This document shows, piece after piece, positions 49,491-61,485 of a stretch of 64,000 nucleotides of DNA. The notes under the pieces were generated by a model. The model saw only the letters and a program-made list of their open reading frames with translations. It was not told the origin of the DNA and did no database searches. Made by a program: the position numbers and the translations under genes. The stretch comes from Anisodus tanguticus (taxonomy: Eukaryota; Streptophyta; Magnoliopsida; Solanales; Solanaceae), in assembly GCA_034509755.1 (NCBI GenBank), contig CM067539.1:61328513-61392512 (forward strand), given 5' to 3'. Position 1 is the stretch's first letter. Each line of letters starts with the position of its first letter.

Positions 49491-50676
49491 TGTTGGGAGT
49501 TTTGTCTCTATTGTACTTTATAAATCAGTACGGGAAGTATATAACTATTACAAGTATTCGAAAGGATAAACAAAGATTCAACAATTCAACTAGAAATCTG
49601 AAAATTACAATTGAATCACAAAACTGAAATTACAATTTTGTGAAGACGGAAAAATGGAAACTGTTTTTGCTGAGTCGAGTGTGGCACTCTGTCCTTAAGA
49701 CAATATTGCCCCGTATGTATCTTTTATACGTCCTGGACAATTTGTCTCCCAAGATAAAACAGCAATGGAACACTTGAGTAAAGGAAACTCAAGAGCTACC
49801 GTGAAGAATATTGAATAACGAAATGATGCTTGGAAGTTGTAGGAAGAAAACTGTTTTGGTTGTGTATTTTCGTGAGTTGTATGAACTGTTATTCTTAGTA
49901 TCATCTATATGTCTCAACAATGGTGTAAGGGGGTGTTTATATAGGTGATGGAGGGGCTGAAAACTGTCTCCATAACAGCTAAATAATGGCCATTATGGAG
50001 GTAGTAAAGTCACCAACATAAATGGTGAAAGACCAACGGATTTGGCCATTATTGGAGGAGTAATTCAGCCAAAATAAATGGCTGAATTGAGTGCTTGGCA
50101 TTTCTGCTTTGACTGTCCAAATTCTGACGTTCTGGAAACTTCAGGGACCAAACTGTACATCTGAAAGAATTCTGGTCCAAACTGTACATCTGAAACTGTT
50201 GGGATCAAACTGTACTTCTGGCAAAGTTCTCTGGCCCAAAAAGATAATATCAGAAGACCCACAGCCCATGAACTCGGAACCAGACGGGACGGGCGGGCGG
50301 CGGCGGCGCGCGTGTGGTCTTTCCTTGAACCGAAGCACATCTAGGTCCTCCCTCCTTTAAACACATGGGATACCCCTTGGGGTCCCAAACCCCAAACCAA
50401 TTTCGAGTCTTATATACACAACAATTCTTTCTTCCTCTACCGATGAGGGAGAATTGAACACAATACCACACTTTCCATGCTTCAAACACCTTACTTCGTG
50501 GACCAATATCTCTTTCATTTCTCAATGAAATTTGACGATTCTTGGCCCTACGGTTATCTACGTACTTAGTAGATCATGCATGTGCGAAGAACCGGATTCT
50601 CCAACATACGTAACACTAGTGTTTAAGCCGTTAAAGTTGGTCGGTCGCAACTCCCGCCAAAGGCTAATTTCCAACA
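49491..50676 (-). mobile_element. solo LTR, 1186 bp
   Basis: The forward ends are TGTTGGGAG and TTTCCAACA, i.e. TGTTGG..CCAACA. The flanks AAGTA (49486-49490) and AAGTA (50677-50681) are an exact 5-bp duplication. On the minus strand a TATA box (TGTGTATATAAGACTC, near 50415) suggests that orientation. Three spaced copies of CCAAACTGTACATCTG-type sequence lie at 50146-50220. No coding domain is inside. Confidence 0.8.
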
Positions 50677-50699
50677 AAGTAATCGGTCATTATATAAAA

Positions 50700-50918
50700 T
50701 GATCACACCAAATCAGTCATTACATCACATCAAATCGGAAGTGCGAGGATGAGAGCCACTCGTGTGAGAAGTGCGAGTATGAGCTTGTGATGAACGGATG
50801 CTTCAAATGCAGAAGATCCGTCAACAGGAGGCACAATTTAAACAAAAAGGACACTCAATTTCCCTTATCCCTAAGACTGCTAATGCCTAGCCAATCTAAT
50901 TACGTCAGTGCTTGTTGA
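50700..50918 (+). pseudogene. Cys-rich fragment, weakly DC1-like
   Basis: A frame from just after a stop near 50701 gives KCEDESHSCEKCEYELVMNG then CFKC. The Cys spacing recalls DC1/C1-like zinc domains but lacks the expected His residues and the rest of the domain. Function unknown; it may be chance. Confidence 0.25.
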
Positions 50919-53100
50919 TTTCTCTCTTTCTTCATTACCTATTGTCAATTTTCTTTTGAGTGTCTAGTTTGTGTTCATGAATTTCACGTTGAGTATACAT
51001 AATTATGTCTATGTATGTGAATGCTTTTGTCTATGTATGTGAATGTGTTGGAAGAATAATTCAAAATTGGAGTAGGAAAACAAAATTGTTTAGGATGTAG
51101 GGTGTATTTGGTAGGTAGGAAAATGTTTTCCTGAAAAAACAAGTGGGTTTCTTACTTATTTTCTAATGTTTGGTATAGAAGAAAAAATATCATCCCAAGG
51201 GCATTTGTATGTAATCTAGCAAAACACTGTGGGGGTGGTATGGAGTGGGGAATGGGGGTTTGGGGTTGGCCGGGGTGGTCAAAGGGTGGGGGTTGAGGGT
51301 GTTGGATGGGTGGAACGAGACAATGAACTTGAAAAGTCACTTATGCAACTTGTTTTCCATATTTCCATTAAGAAAGTCATTTTTTTTTTTTTGAGGAACT
51401 TGTTTTTCTTTTGAAAATATTTTTCAAAGATTTTGGCCAACCAAACATGAAAAATTGAACTTGGTGGTAGTTTGGTGCGTTGTACTTGTTTCTCTTTACA
51501 TATAAGTAGTAGTAATATATTTCTCGTAGTTCCTTGTCCTTCGATTTCTGTTATTTTATAATGTTTCATGTGCTTACATTATCACATTATTTGGTTGTTG
51601 TTATTGTTTCTTTTTCTTCTGAATGGTATGTAATGTTTTTCCTATTATTTGCTATGCCTTCTTTAGTTCTGTATTTTCTTTCGGAAACATCTCTACCTGC
51701 ATGAGGTAAGGATATGATCTGTATACACTTCATCCTCCTTAGATTTCACTTGTGAAATTACACAGATTAAATTACACAGAATATGTTGTTGTAATAAATT
51801 TCAAATACCGGATAACTATAAATAAAAATTCATCCATTAGCTGCCTGGGGAAGGTAGCAGTACTATTTCCCCCAATCACCTTGGACTAGCTACAGTAATA
51901 ATAAGACAAAGGGCACATGTAATAAATACATGGCTTGGATTCATTGAAAGCCTTTTCTGACTGCCCTTCTCTTCACTCTCCCTAACAGGTCAGGAATTTC
52001 ACATCATTCCTTCTCTGCCAACCTCTTCTTTTAAATATCTTTTGCCTTTGCCAATCCCAAAGAATTTCTCCTTTTGCATTTCAAAAATATTTTATTTGAT
52101 TTATCTTTTTTTTAATAATTTTGATCCCTCACCACTATTATCAGTAAATCGCGAGATTTATTTGAATGACCATGATTTGAGAACAGAGCAACTTACATCA
52201 CATACAAGATCCTACCTCATAAGAGAATAAATTGCTTCCACCAGGATTCTAATCCACGCTGCATGCCTTCAGCAAGATTTTTTAAAATTTCCTCCTTTGT
52301 CATCTAGCTGTGCCTGAGGGACTAATTTCTCCTTTTGCATTTCAAACATATTTTATATGCTTTATCTTTTTCTTTTTTTTGGTAACATCATGTGTACATA
52401 TGCTTTTTAGATTATTTTTTTCCATATTTTTTTATGGCTTAAGTCATGCACGACTTCTAAATTTGTCGACATATTTCACTTATTAACCTAGATTTGTTCT
52501 GACACCTCTGCTACTTTATATTTGAACCACTTAAGCACTTTGGCAAAAAAGTTATTCTTCACACTCTTTAAGCGCGTAAAACAGTTTAAAATAATATTTT
52601 TTCTCTTTTTCCCCAGCTTATACACCTAATTAGGAGTAATAACTAATAGTATAACCTAAATTAAAAACAAACAATTAACTAAAAATAAAAGAGGAAGACT
52701 TCCTCCTCAATCCCCCATACCCCTCACCTTTTTCTCTCTTTTCAATTCTTCTCCTTCTTTATTTGATGAACGGGGTTTGTTTGATTTTAAATGATATATT
52801 GATGGCTATGTAAATGATCTGGCCGTGTGCGTGTCTCCGGTGATTTGCCGTTGAAGCAACGCCGTTGAGCATTGTTTCCCCTTCTCCAGCCTCCGTTTCT
52901 CCTATTGTTACCAGTTCATCCCTGTTTGAATCGATTTTTATGTTTATGACTGTTTTTGCACTTTATTTGACCGGAGTTGTTTGTTTTCCGGCGAAACACC
53001 ATGAATACCGGACTGATGTGCTCTATTTTGCTCCTGATTTTAATGCCCTCCTTTGGTTCTCATTTGTTTTTTCTTTAACTGAACCTAAATAGGGACTTGA
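50919..53100. other. intergenic, SINE tail and short duplications, no gene seen
   Basis: Apart from the SINE-type repeat at 51530-51793, a segment with CTCCTTTTGCATTTCAAA occurs twice (52069 and 52330), about 260 bases apart. The ORF at 52865-53092 has no family features and is not called. Confidence 0.6.
51530..51793 (+). mobile_element. SINE-type repeat with TTG tail
   Basis: TTTCGGAAACATCTCTACCT, GAGGTAAGGATATGATCTGT and ATATGTTGTTGTAA match the conserved 3' body and tail. An internal AAATTACACAGA unit is duplicated near the end. Confidence 0.65.
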
Positions 53101-54170
53101 AAAGTGCCTATGTAATTGTTTACCCGTAAAATGGTACAGTTAAATTTGTATACGTGGTCAAGAACACGCGGATCTCAAGTGACACGTTAAATATGAATTC
53201 TAGATAAATTATATTAAAAATAAATAGTAACAAGACAAAGTAAGCAATGATTAGCCTGAACGACTTCTAAGAAAAGTGACGAGAACTTGTATGAAAGCAC
53301 AGAAGTTAAGAGAATATCAGTAAGTATATTTGTAATAGTCAAAATCTGATGGGATACAATGAAATGACATGTCCTATTTATACCTGAGCTACACGAGTAC
53401 ACAATCCATGAAATATTCTTTCATTAATACAGGAGAATGAATGTTGCAATAATTGGATATTCAATATCTCAATAAATGTCATTAAAGTCTCATTGAAAGA
53501 CGCGTGATCGGTTTGGTAACGGATGCCCGTTATAATTCAAATGGCTTTCAACCTTCAGTTATTACCGGTACCGGTTACGCTTTGTCGAGTCATTCTCCCT
53601 ATCTATTTACCGAAAGCCATTGGTATTTGTCTGATCAAACTATCTTCTTATTGATACTATATACTTCCTTTCAACCTAGGATTTGGACTAGTTGGCTCAA
53701 CTATCCTAATCCCAGTAGGCATTGAATGCTACTGGTAATGCCCCAAGCTGACTTGGGCTTGACTCAGCATCGATTGCCACATGTCGCTTCATAATTCGTA
53801 CAACTGTTATATACGAATTTTGCCCTATACAGATAGTCTCTGCACTTTTCGATCGTGACTCTTGTGCAACTGGGAAGTGGATTTGACATAATCAACCCAT
53901 CAACGCTTCGTGCTTTAGCGGGAAACTTGAACTGTAATGATTACAGAACCTGTCAAATGTCACATCCATTTAATGCTTCTGAAACAGTGGTAACTGAACC
54001 ATCTCTCGAAACTATGTGAACTACATCAATGATGGTGCACGTCTTTTCACCTCCAAAACGTTATATTTTTTTATCATAAATAGGAGGTCAAATCTTTCAC
54101 AAAAGGTAACCACAAACTTTGCAAAATTTCTTGAAAACTTTGTCTTCTTTCCTTATAAAAATTGTCAACA
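53101..54170. other. unassigned region with opposed TATA-like boxes
   Basis: The minus strand has CAGGTATAAATAGGAC near 53385; the plus strand has ATCATAAATAGGAGG near 54075, about 90 bases before the ATG at 54171. The sequence has the look of an LTR or leader but no termini were found. Confidence 0.4.
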
Positions 54171-54508
54171 ATGTCTTCCACCAAATCTTCTCATTCTTAC
54201 TCATCTGAGGGCAATGATAACCCTTCAAGCTGCCGCCATGGGAAGGAGCCTATTTCTCCTACAACTCAAAAAAATGACTTACACTCTACTGCTGCCAAAA
54301 TCCTTCATTCGGGCTTTGATTTCTCAGGTGATCTCCATGTTCAAAATAACTTCGAACATGTCGAAGATTTTGAATCCAAAATAACAGCCAAGATCATCCC
54401 TGACTTCGTAAAAGACTATGATTTTCCCTTGACATAGTTGTCAGAACTGTCGATTCCGTCGACAGAGTGCATTTCCATGTTGAAGGATTTTCCATGACAT
54501 ACACTTAT
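54171..54508 (+). pseudogene. unidentified ORF fragment, cut by LTR sequence
   Basis: ATG at 54171 opens a Ser-rich protein (MSSTKSSHSYSSEGN) that continues to DFESKITAKIIPDFVKDYDF. A one-base shift near 54430 leads to DIVVRTVDSVDRVHFHVEGF then SMTYTY, ending abruptly where LTR-type sequence starts at 54509. The family was not recognised; it may be a retrotransposon-encoded ORF. No continuation was found to the right. Confidence 0.45.
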
Positions 54509-56460
54509 TGTAACGCCTCGAACCATGGCATGGGCAAAACACGACACTCGGTGCCTGACTATATGTGACCGAGCGAACCACATCGGTTGTTGAATCAACA
54601 TAGGCATCGAAAGCATGAAATAATGATGATAGTAACTTAAGTAAAACATGGTATTGAAATATAGTCTGAAAAATATATTGCGGAAATATCTGAAAATATA
54701 ACAAGTTTTAAAATAATGCTGACATGACTGACATATTAAACTAGTCTAGTCTATAAAATATCTGACACATGAGTCTGACTCCAAAACTGTTTACAAGGAC
54801 AAGGCCCTGACATACCATTAATAATAAGCATGACATGTAAAATAACTGACTAACACCCCGAAGGAAATATGGCTCACTAATAGCTGATACTGAGGTAAAT
54901 CCTAACTAGCAGATCCGTTGTCCTGAAGCTCTGTACCTTCACTGTGAAGTGCAGGCTCCGGCAAAGGGACATTAGTACATTTGAATTGTACTATATGTAA
55001 AGTAACTGAAAAGATAAGCAAACACATGGAATAATATGACATGAAACTGAAACTGTAACATGAGCATGGGTATAAAACATGTCTACAATTTGTAAAGATG
55101 CATATCTATATATCTGTATATCTATGGGAGAGCATTACAAAACCGAGATGAACCACCACACATGAACGTGGAGTCTGATCTTTGCTCGATCAGCTAAGTC
55201 ATCTCGTACCTTGTCGGAGTACGAGATATGAACATGAACACGATTGATCCAATAATCCCACAAGGGGTAATAAGAAGGTATCGTCCTCTGGCGGAGCGAC
55301 CCTTATCCTATGTTGGCATACGTAGTTTCAAGCTATCTGAGCCTTTTCGGTAATCTATGCAACTCCCAAAATATGTACTTGAAAATAGTTGGCTTATAAG
55401 CCCATGAATTTCATGAAATAACTTGTAAAATATGATTTGTAATTATAATTTAACATATAAATAAATATATAATATAAACTGTGTAAGACATGAAAATATG
55501 TATGACTTCATGGAACTGAGTGATAATGATCATAACTTGTATTTAAGAACTCATGGAATTCAAAACATGCATTCCTAGATTAAGGACATGTTCATGACAA
55601 TCATAATGGTCTATCATGAATACAATTGATGAATTGTGATAGAGACATGACATATAATATTACATGTATTATGGTTATCATGCTAATGGAACAAAACCCT
55701 ACACTTATAAAGAATTCATGTTTCATGGAAGAACGTGGCATGGGGAAGAACATGGATATTTCCACACGTAGATAGAAGATCTACATACCTTAGTCGCTCC
55801 AAGACTTGAAGAAAAGGTCTGAACTTTTTAAGAAGAAACCCAAAACTTTAAACTTGAAAGCTTGAGAAGAGTTCTCACCGATTTTCATAGCTACTGTTTA
55901 GAGCTCAAACCATACTGTTTCGGACCTCCAAATCTGATCTCCACCGTTCACATTTAAGACCTATATGTTGTGACCACTCAGTTAAAATTTAGGCTCAATC
56001 CAACAGTCAAAGTATTGGAAAACACCAAAGGAAGCTGGCTGATCGGAGGAAAAATCTATAGTAAATTACTAGGGTTTTGCGTTTGATGAAGTGCATCTAA
56101 ATCAATCATATTTCATTATTCTACCAACCCTTAAATATCTAAAATATAATATAACTCCATATAATCCATTAATTATTGAGTGACTTACCTTTTTGAAGAA
56201 ATCCCAAAGCTTCATTCTAAATTCGACCTTGAATGGATTTTCCAAAATCTAGCGATTCCAAATAATGGTTCAGTGTTATTCTAGTGTTAACTTAATATAA
56301 TTAACATAGAGATTTGAATAAGAACTCACCTTAGGTGTTTGATAGCAGCTCTGTTCAAAAATCTGTACATAAAACATTTTAGGATTGTATTATAGGTTAT
56401 CATAAAGGCTTGGGCTTTAAAACCTAATCCTACAAGAATCATGATTTTTATTTTACACGT
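54509..56460 (-). repeat. gypsy-type LTR-derived block, right limit uncertain
   Basis: The left end TGTAACGCCTCGAACCATGG is, on the minus strand, the ending ..GGTTCGAGGCGTTACA. CACTCGGTGCCTGACTATAT and GACCGAGCGAACCA are common in such LTRs. The minus strand further carries donor-like AGGTATGTAG (55788) and AAGGTAAGTCA (about 56190), usual in LTR leaders. A shorter solo LTR ending at 55703 is also possible: CTTAT flanks both 54504-54508 and 55704-55708. Confidence 0.6.
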
Positions 56461-56490
56461 CCTCAGTAAATCGACCATACCATTTTGTAT

Positions 56491-57338
56491 GGGGATGTTT
56501 AGAGTATGGGGAACAATATCTGGAATTGAATAATCTGACCCAAAACCATAGACATCTATTTATAGTCCCCAAAAATCGTGCACATAAATTGAACAACAAT
56601 ACCCCCGCGTCACCATCGGCGAATAGCAGATCATGTTGTAGACATGACATGCTATTCGCAATTCTTGCAATTGCACCACAGGCTATGTCAACATTTCTCC
56701 TCGGTATCAAGATCATGAACATGCTTATATCATGATGCTGCCTCATTAAAAACCTTGTCGGAAAAACCCAATTGGGACAAAAACCGGTCGAAGGGAAAAT
56801 GAGTGCAGCGCATGTGATGTACTGTGAAATTACGTTACATTTGATGCCATTTACTTACGCTTTTTTATTTTATTTTATCTTAGAGTAGATTTTACGTCAT
56901 TTCTTATGTATATGTGTTGTTTTGTAGACCAAGAAATGCAGAGATGAAATGCAAGTGAAAAAGAGCAAAAAGGCCAGAAAACATGACCTGCGAACCGCAG
57001 GTCATGCTGCACACATTTACTGCGGACCACAAAAGAAACGCAAACCGCGGCAGAGAATTGAGAAAGTTGAAAAAGACAAAAGCATGGTCTGCGGCGTGAC
57101 TTGTGAACCGTAGACCATGTCACTAAAGACTGAAATGTTGACACAACCTGCGGTGCAATTGCAAGAATTGCGAATCACATGTCATGTATGTGACATGATC
57201 TGCGATTCGTCGATGGTGACGCAGGGGTATTGTTGTCCAATTTGTGTGCACAATTTTTGGGGACTATAAATAGATGCCTAGGGTTTTGGGTCAGATTATT
57301 CAATTCCAGATATTGTTCCCCATACTCCAAACACTCCC
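56491..57338. repeat. long inverted repeat (arms about 207 bp, spacer about 430 bp)
   Basis: The left arm 56491-56697 is the inverted form of 57131-57338. Shared blocks include GAACAATATCTGGAATTGAA, CTATTTATAGTCCCCAAAAA and GCAATTCTTGCAATTGCACC. Both arms hold the TATA box of an Athila-type LTR, so the left arm is an opposed fragment of the same LTR family. Confidence 0.88.
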
Positions 57339-58170
57339 TTTACTATTGTTTTGAGTCCTTTGAGGAGATTAACATCAACTTTGGATTCTAATTTCAATTT
57401 AGTTCTCAATTGCTTTGTAAGTGACAATGATTTCATGTATATTTAATGATTTTGTTTCATTTATCATGAGTAGCTAATCAGATAGCTAGGGTTGTGGACC
57501 TCAAATGGTGATATTAATGTATTGAATATTTTGAATGCTTGATTAGATTGTTTATCAATGTTATACTCCATTATTGCTTCATTATGTCATGATATCAATA
57601 GTGGCCAACTTTGATAGTGCCTATAACCCTTTATTTCTTAGAAAAGAATAGTGGGTAGGAAAAACATTAATGACAAAGATTTAGGAATTTAAATTCTATC
57701 TAATAACCAAAGCTAGGAATAGAATGATAAATTTGAGATTTAAATGGGTGTATTGAATTGCACATTCTAGGGCTTGGAAAAGCCTAGTGATGACATTTAT
57801 CACTTAGGTTGGAAAACTAGTAATAAACCATTAATTGGCCCATGGTCTAGTATAATAGGTATTCAATTGACATCAAACTTAGCCCCAATTGCATTGATTC
57901 ACCTAGAGGGAACACAACCCTAGTCCTTCCACAACTTGAATTACAAATTTGCATTGTTCCTTTCTTGAATTAATTATTAGATCATAAATAAAACAAATAA
58001 TATTTTCCCACACTTTTGAAATCTAGACTAATTGTTGAGGCTTACGTTTAAATTATATTTTTCTTTTCGTATTCCCATGTGGGATTCAACCCTAACCTTT
58101 GTTAGATTCTATATTTGCATTCGACCGCTTTACATCATTTTCGGAGGTGTAATTTGGGCGTATCAAATTT

Positions 58171-58188
58171 TGGCGCCGTTGTCGGGGA
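58171..58188 (+). other. Athila/Tat primer-binding site
   Basis: TGGCGCCGTTGTCGGGGA differs at one base from the common plant tRNA-Asp site and lies 5 bases past the LTR end. Confidence 0.9.
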
Positions 58189-58280
58189 ATACAGTTTAGA
58201 AATTTACAATTTAGTGTAATTCTCTACCTTAGTCTATATTTCTCATATCACTCTTTTGTTGTTTATTGTGTGTAGGTGTG

Positions 58281-59935
58281 ATGGCTTCAGATTCCAATTC
58301 CGATGATGAGTTCGTGGGGGCATGAGCAGCCGCTATTCAACCCCCACCACTTCAAGGAAATGTAAGTTTCCACCTCAACACCACCCTACTACAACTATTC
58401 AACACCAAGGGTCTATTTGGTAGTATTGCAACCGATGACCCAAATAGACACTTTCGGAATTTCCTTGGGGTTTGTGCTACCAACCATCAACCCAACATCT
58501 CAAATGAGGCCGTAAAGTTGAGGCTCTTGCCGTTCTCTCTCTTGGGGGAGGCCACCACTTGGTTGGATGATCTTCTAGCCGGTTCAATCACTACATGGGC
58601 GAAATTGACTGATACATTCCTCAACAAGTATTTTCCTCCATCTCGGATGTTATAATTCCATGATGAAATAAATAATTTCGTCAACTCCCTAATAATCCAT
58701 TTCATGAGACTTGGACTCGGTTTAAAAAGAAGGTTAAGAGTTGTCCAAATTATGGATTGCCGGATAGTGTGCTCCTCCAAACATTCTATAGGTCACTTGA
58801 CTCAGTCAATAAGTTGGTGGAGAACAATCTAGCGGAGGGGGATATCATGGATACTTCATACAATGTGATGAGTTCTCTTCTTGTGAAGTTAACCGAAACA
58901 AATGAAGCTTGTCATACGATAGAGTCGGAAGTGGTTGGAGGAAGTTCTTTCAAACCTTTGTTGTCTAAAGAGGCGCTTAGGAGGGAAGAATAGAGAGATG
59001 AAACACTGGCTAAATTGATCACACAAATGTATCTTCTCACGAAACATGTTATAGGAGCGGGGTCGAAAAAGGTTAATGCAGTTGGGTCTTGTAAAGATGG
59101 CTCATCAGATCAACAATGCTACCAAGTATTTGATGAAGAGGCAAATTTTATGAATAATCAAAGGGGGGTTCCCGGCCTAACTACCAAGGTCCTAATCAAT
59201 GAACTTGGTGGCAATGTGAAGGGAATCAAGGTTAGAACAAGGAGCAAGAAGGCTCAAATTGGGGGAACAACAACTAAGTGAGTTAAAACCACAATCAATG
59301 TGGTTACAACAACAACAATTACAACAACCATCGAAGCGACAATCCCTATGTTCCAACAAATTTTGAGCCAATTAAGAAAAATTGAGTCAACCGACACTTT
59401 TATCAAAGATGTGAATGATGACATAAAAGGTATGAGAGAGGGTATGCGTACTATGGGACAAGTGGTGAGTTCGCATTCAACTTCATAAGCAACTTGAGTC
59501 CTAACTTAGCCAAATATCAGCTACCCTCAACTAAATGCAAAAGGTACACTCTCTAGTGACACGGTGGCAAATCCAAGAAATAATGGTGATCATTCTTGTA
59601 AATCCATTACTACTAGGAGTCGAAAGGTACTTGGGGGTGATAAGTTGGTGAATGAAGAAGATGTTGTTGATGATGAAACACCTATTGTTGAGCCTATTGT
59701 TGTTGATGAAGAGAGTGTTACAAAGAAGAAGATGGCTAGTATTGAAAAGCCCATTGTCATTGAAGAAGAGCTTACAAAAGATGAAACCCCGAAAGTGATG
59801 GCACCAATTCCAAAGCCCCCACCTCCATTTCCTCAAAGACTAGCCAATAAGAAGGATGATGGGAAGTTTCTAAAGTTCACTACAAATTTGAAGAAACTTT
59901 CTATTAATATTCTGTTGGTTGAGGCCCTTAAGTAA
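58281..59935 (+). pseudogene. Athila/Tat gag region, broken
   Basis: MASDSNSDDEFVGA hits a stop at once, then the frame gives NRHFRNFLGVCATNHQPNIS, AVKLRLLPFSLLGEATTWLD and WAKLTDTFLNKYFPPSRM, the retrotransposon gag fold of this lineage. A stop near 58653 and a shift near 58740 follow. The later pieces (58757-59488, 59564-59935) include Thr-rich repeats and the linker ahead of protease. Confidence 0.88.
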
Positions 59936-60093
59936 ATGTCGGGCTATGCGAAGTTTATGAAAGATCTTGTGACCAAGAAAAGGTAATCTAGCTTTGAGAC
60001 GACGGATGCGACACATCATTATAGTACAATTGTCACCAAGGCACTAGTTCAAAAGAAGGAGGACTCCGGAGCATTCACTATTCCGTGAACCAT

Positions 60094-61480
60094 TGGAGCT
60101 TACGAGTTTGCAAAAGCTTTATGTGATCTTGGGGCAAGCATTAACTTGATGGCACTTGCAATTTTCAACAAGTTGGGTTTGGGCACTCCCTGTCCCACAA
60201 CTATGAGGTTACTTATGGCAGATCGCACCATAAAAAAGTCGATTGGTATTCTTTTTGATGTCCTTGTTCGTGTGGATAAATTCATATTTCCGACCGAATT
60301 TGTTATCTTGGATTGCGAGGTGGATTTTGAAGTTCCCATAATATTAGGACGACCATTCTTTGCCACGGCGCGAGCTCTTGTTGATGTAGAAAGAGGTGAT
60401 CTAAAATTCCGTATGAACAATGAAGAGATCATATTCCATATTTGCAAGTCAATGAAGCAAGCAGCAAACATGAGTGTGGTGTCAGTTATTGATACTATAG
60501 ATGCGGAGACTACCATGGCAAATGACTATGTTGGTGAAGTGTTGGCGGCGATGTTGATGAATTATGATGGAAAAAATTATGAAGAATTTGAGGAGACGGT
60601 GAACACCTTGGTTGGATTGGGGTTATATAACTACAACCCCAAAAAGATTGATCTTGACCTTGAAAATCGTGTAACTCCTCCTGCCAAACCATCCATCGTT
60701 GAACCACCCATTATGGAGCTCAAACCTCTTCCTTCACATTTGAGGTACGAGTTTCTTGGCCCAAACAATACATTTCCCGTTATAATTTCAAACCCATTGA
60801 CGGAAGAGCAACGTGAAAGATTATTGGCTATTTTGAAGAGGTATAAAAGGGCCATTAGATGGTCAATTGCGGATATTCTGCACATTCCTCCAGGTATTTG
60901 CACCCACAAAATCAAGCTTGATGAAGAATGTATTCCGAGTGTTGAGCATCAAAGGAGGTTGAATCCTCCATGCAATAAGTTATGAAAAAAGAGATAATCA
61001 AATGGTTGAATGCCGGTGTTGTGTACCCTATAACGGATAGTGAATGGGTAACCCCGTTCAATGTGTGACAAAGAAGGGGGTATTACCATGGTGCCTAATG
61101 AGAAGAATGAGTTGATTCCAACTCGTACGGTGACCGGTTGGAGGGTGTGTATGGACTACCGAAAGTTGAATCATTGGACAATGAGGGATCACTTTCCAAT
61201 GCCGTTCATGGATCAAATGCTTGATAGACTTATGGGGCGGGACTTCTATTGCTTCCTATATGGTTATTCGGGTAATAACCAAATCATTATTTCCCCCGAG
61301 GACCAAGAAAAGACCACACTTATCCTTATGGTACCTTTGCATTTAAAATAATGATCTCTGGGTTATGTAATGCTCCCGTCACTTTTCAAAGGTGCATGAT
61401 GCCCATATTTTCCGACATGGTAGATGAGTCCATTGAAATCTTCATGGATGACTTTTCCGTGGTTGGAGACTCTTTTGATG
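60094..61480 (+). pseudogene. Athila/Tat protease and truncated RT
   Basis: Protease: ALCDLGASINLMALAIFNKL near 60117, with D-L-G-A, then ILGRPFFATARALVDVERGD. RT: KRAIRWSIADILHIPPGICT, WRVCMDYRKLNHWTMRDHFP near 61140 and FMDDFSVVGDSFDA near 61440, where it ends. Breaks occur near 60985, 61060 and 61350. Confidence 0.9.
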
Positions 61481-61485
61481 CTTGA

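Larger units (their letters stand above)
56840..61485 (+). mobile_element. Athila/Tat-type gypsy element, 5' part only
   Basis: The LTR ends at 58165 (..GCGTATCA). Five bases later TGGCGCCGTTGTCGGGGA (58171-58188) matches the tRNA-Asp primer site of the Athila/Tat lineage. Gag, protease and the start of RT follow. The element stops inside RT near 61485 and lacks RNase H, integrase and the 3' LTR. The LTR start near 56840 is a guess; TATA at 57266. Confidence 0.85.

Noticed and set aside
50065..50525. Several overlapping ORFs near a CG-rich tract
   Set aside because: They lie inside the 49491-50676 solo LTR and share no features with known proteins.
49491..50606. Alternative solo LTR ending at CTCCAACA (50606)
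   Set aside because: The flanks do not match, whereas ending at 50676 gives an exact AAGTA duplication.
52865..53092. 75-codon ORF
   Set aside because: No domain, no upstream support and no homologue recognised.
55134..55330. Possible tRNA or riboswitch-like fold in the LTR block
   Set aside because: Short inverted segments such as GAGTACGAGA exist, but no tRNA boxes or conserved arms were found.
56453..57144. ORFs of 69 to 97 codons around the inverted repeat
   Set aside because: They read through LTR non-coding sequence on both strands.
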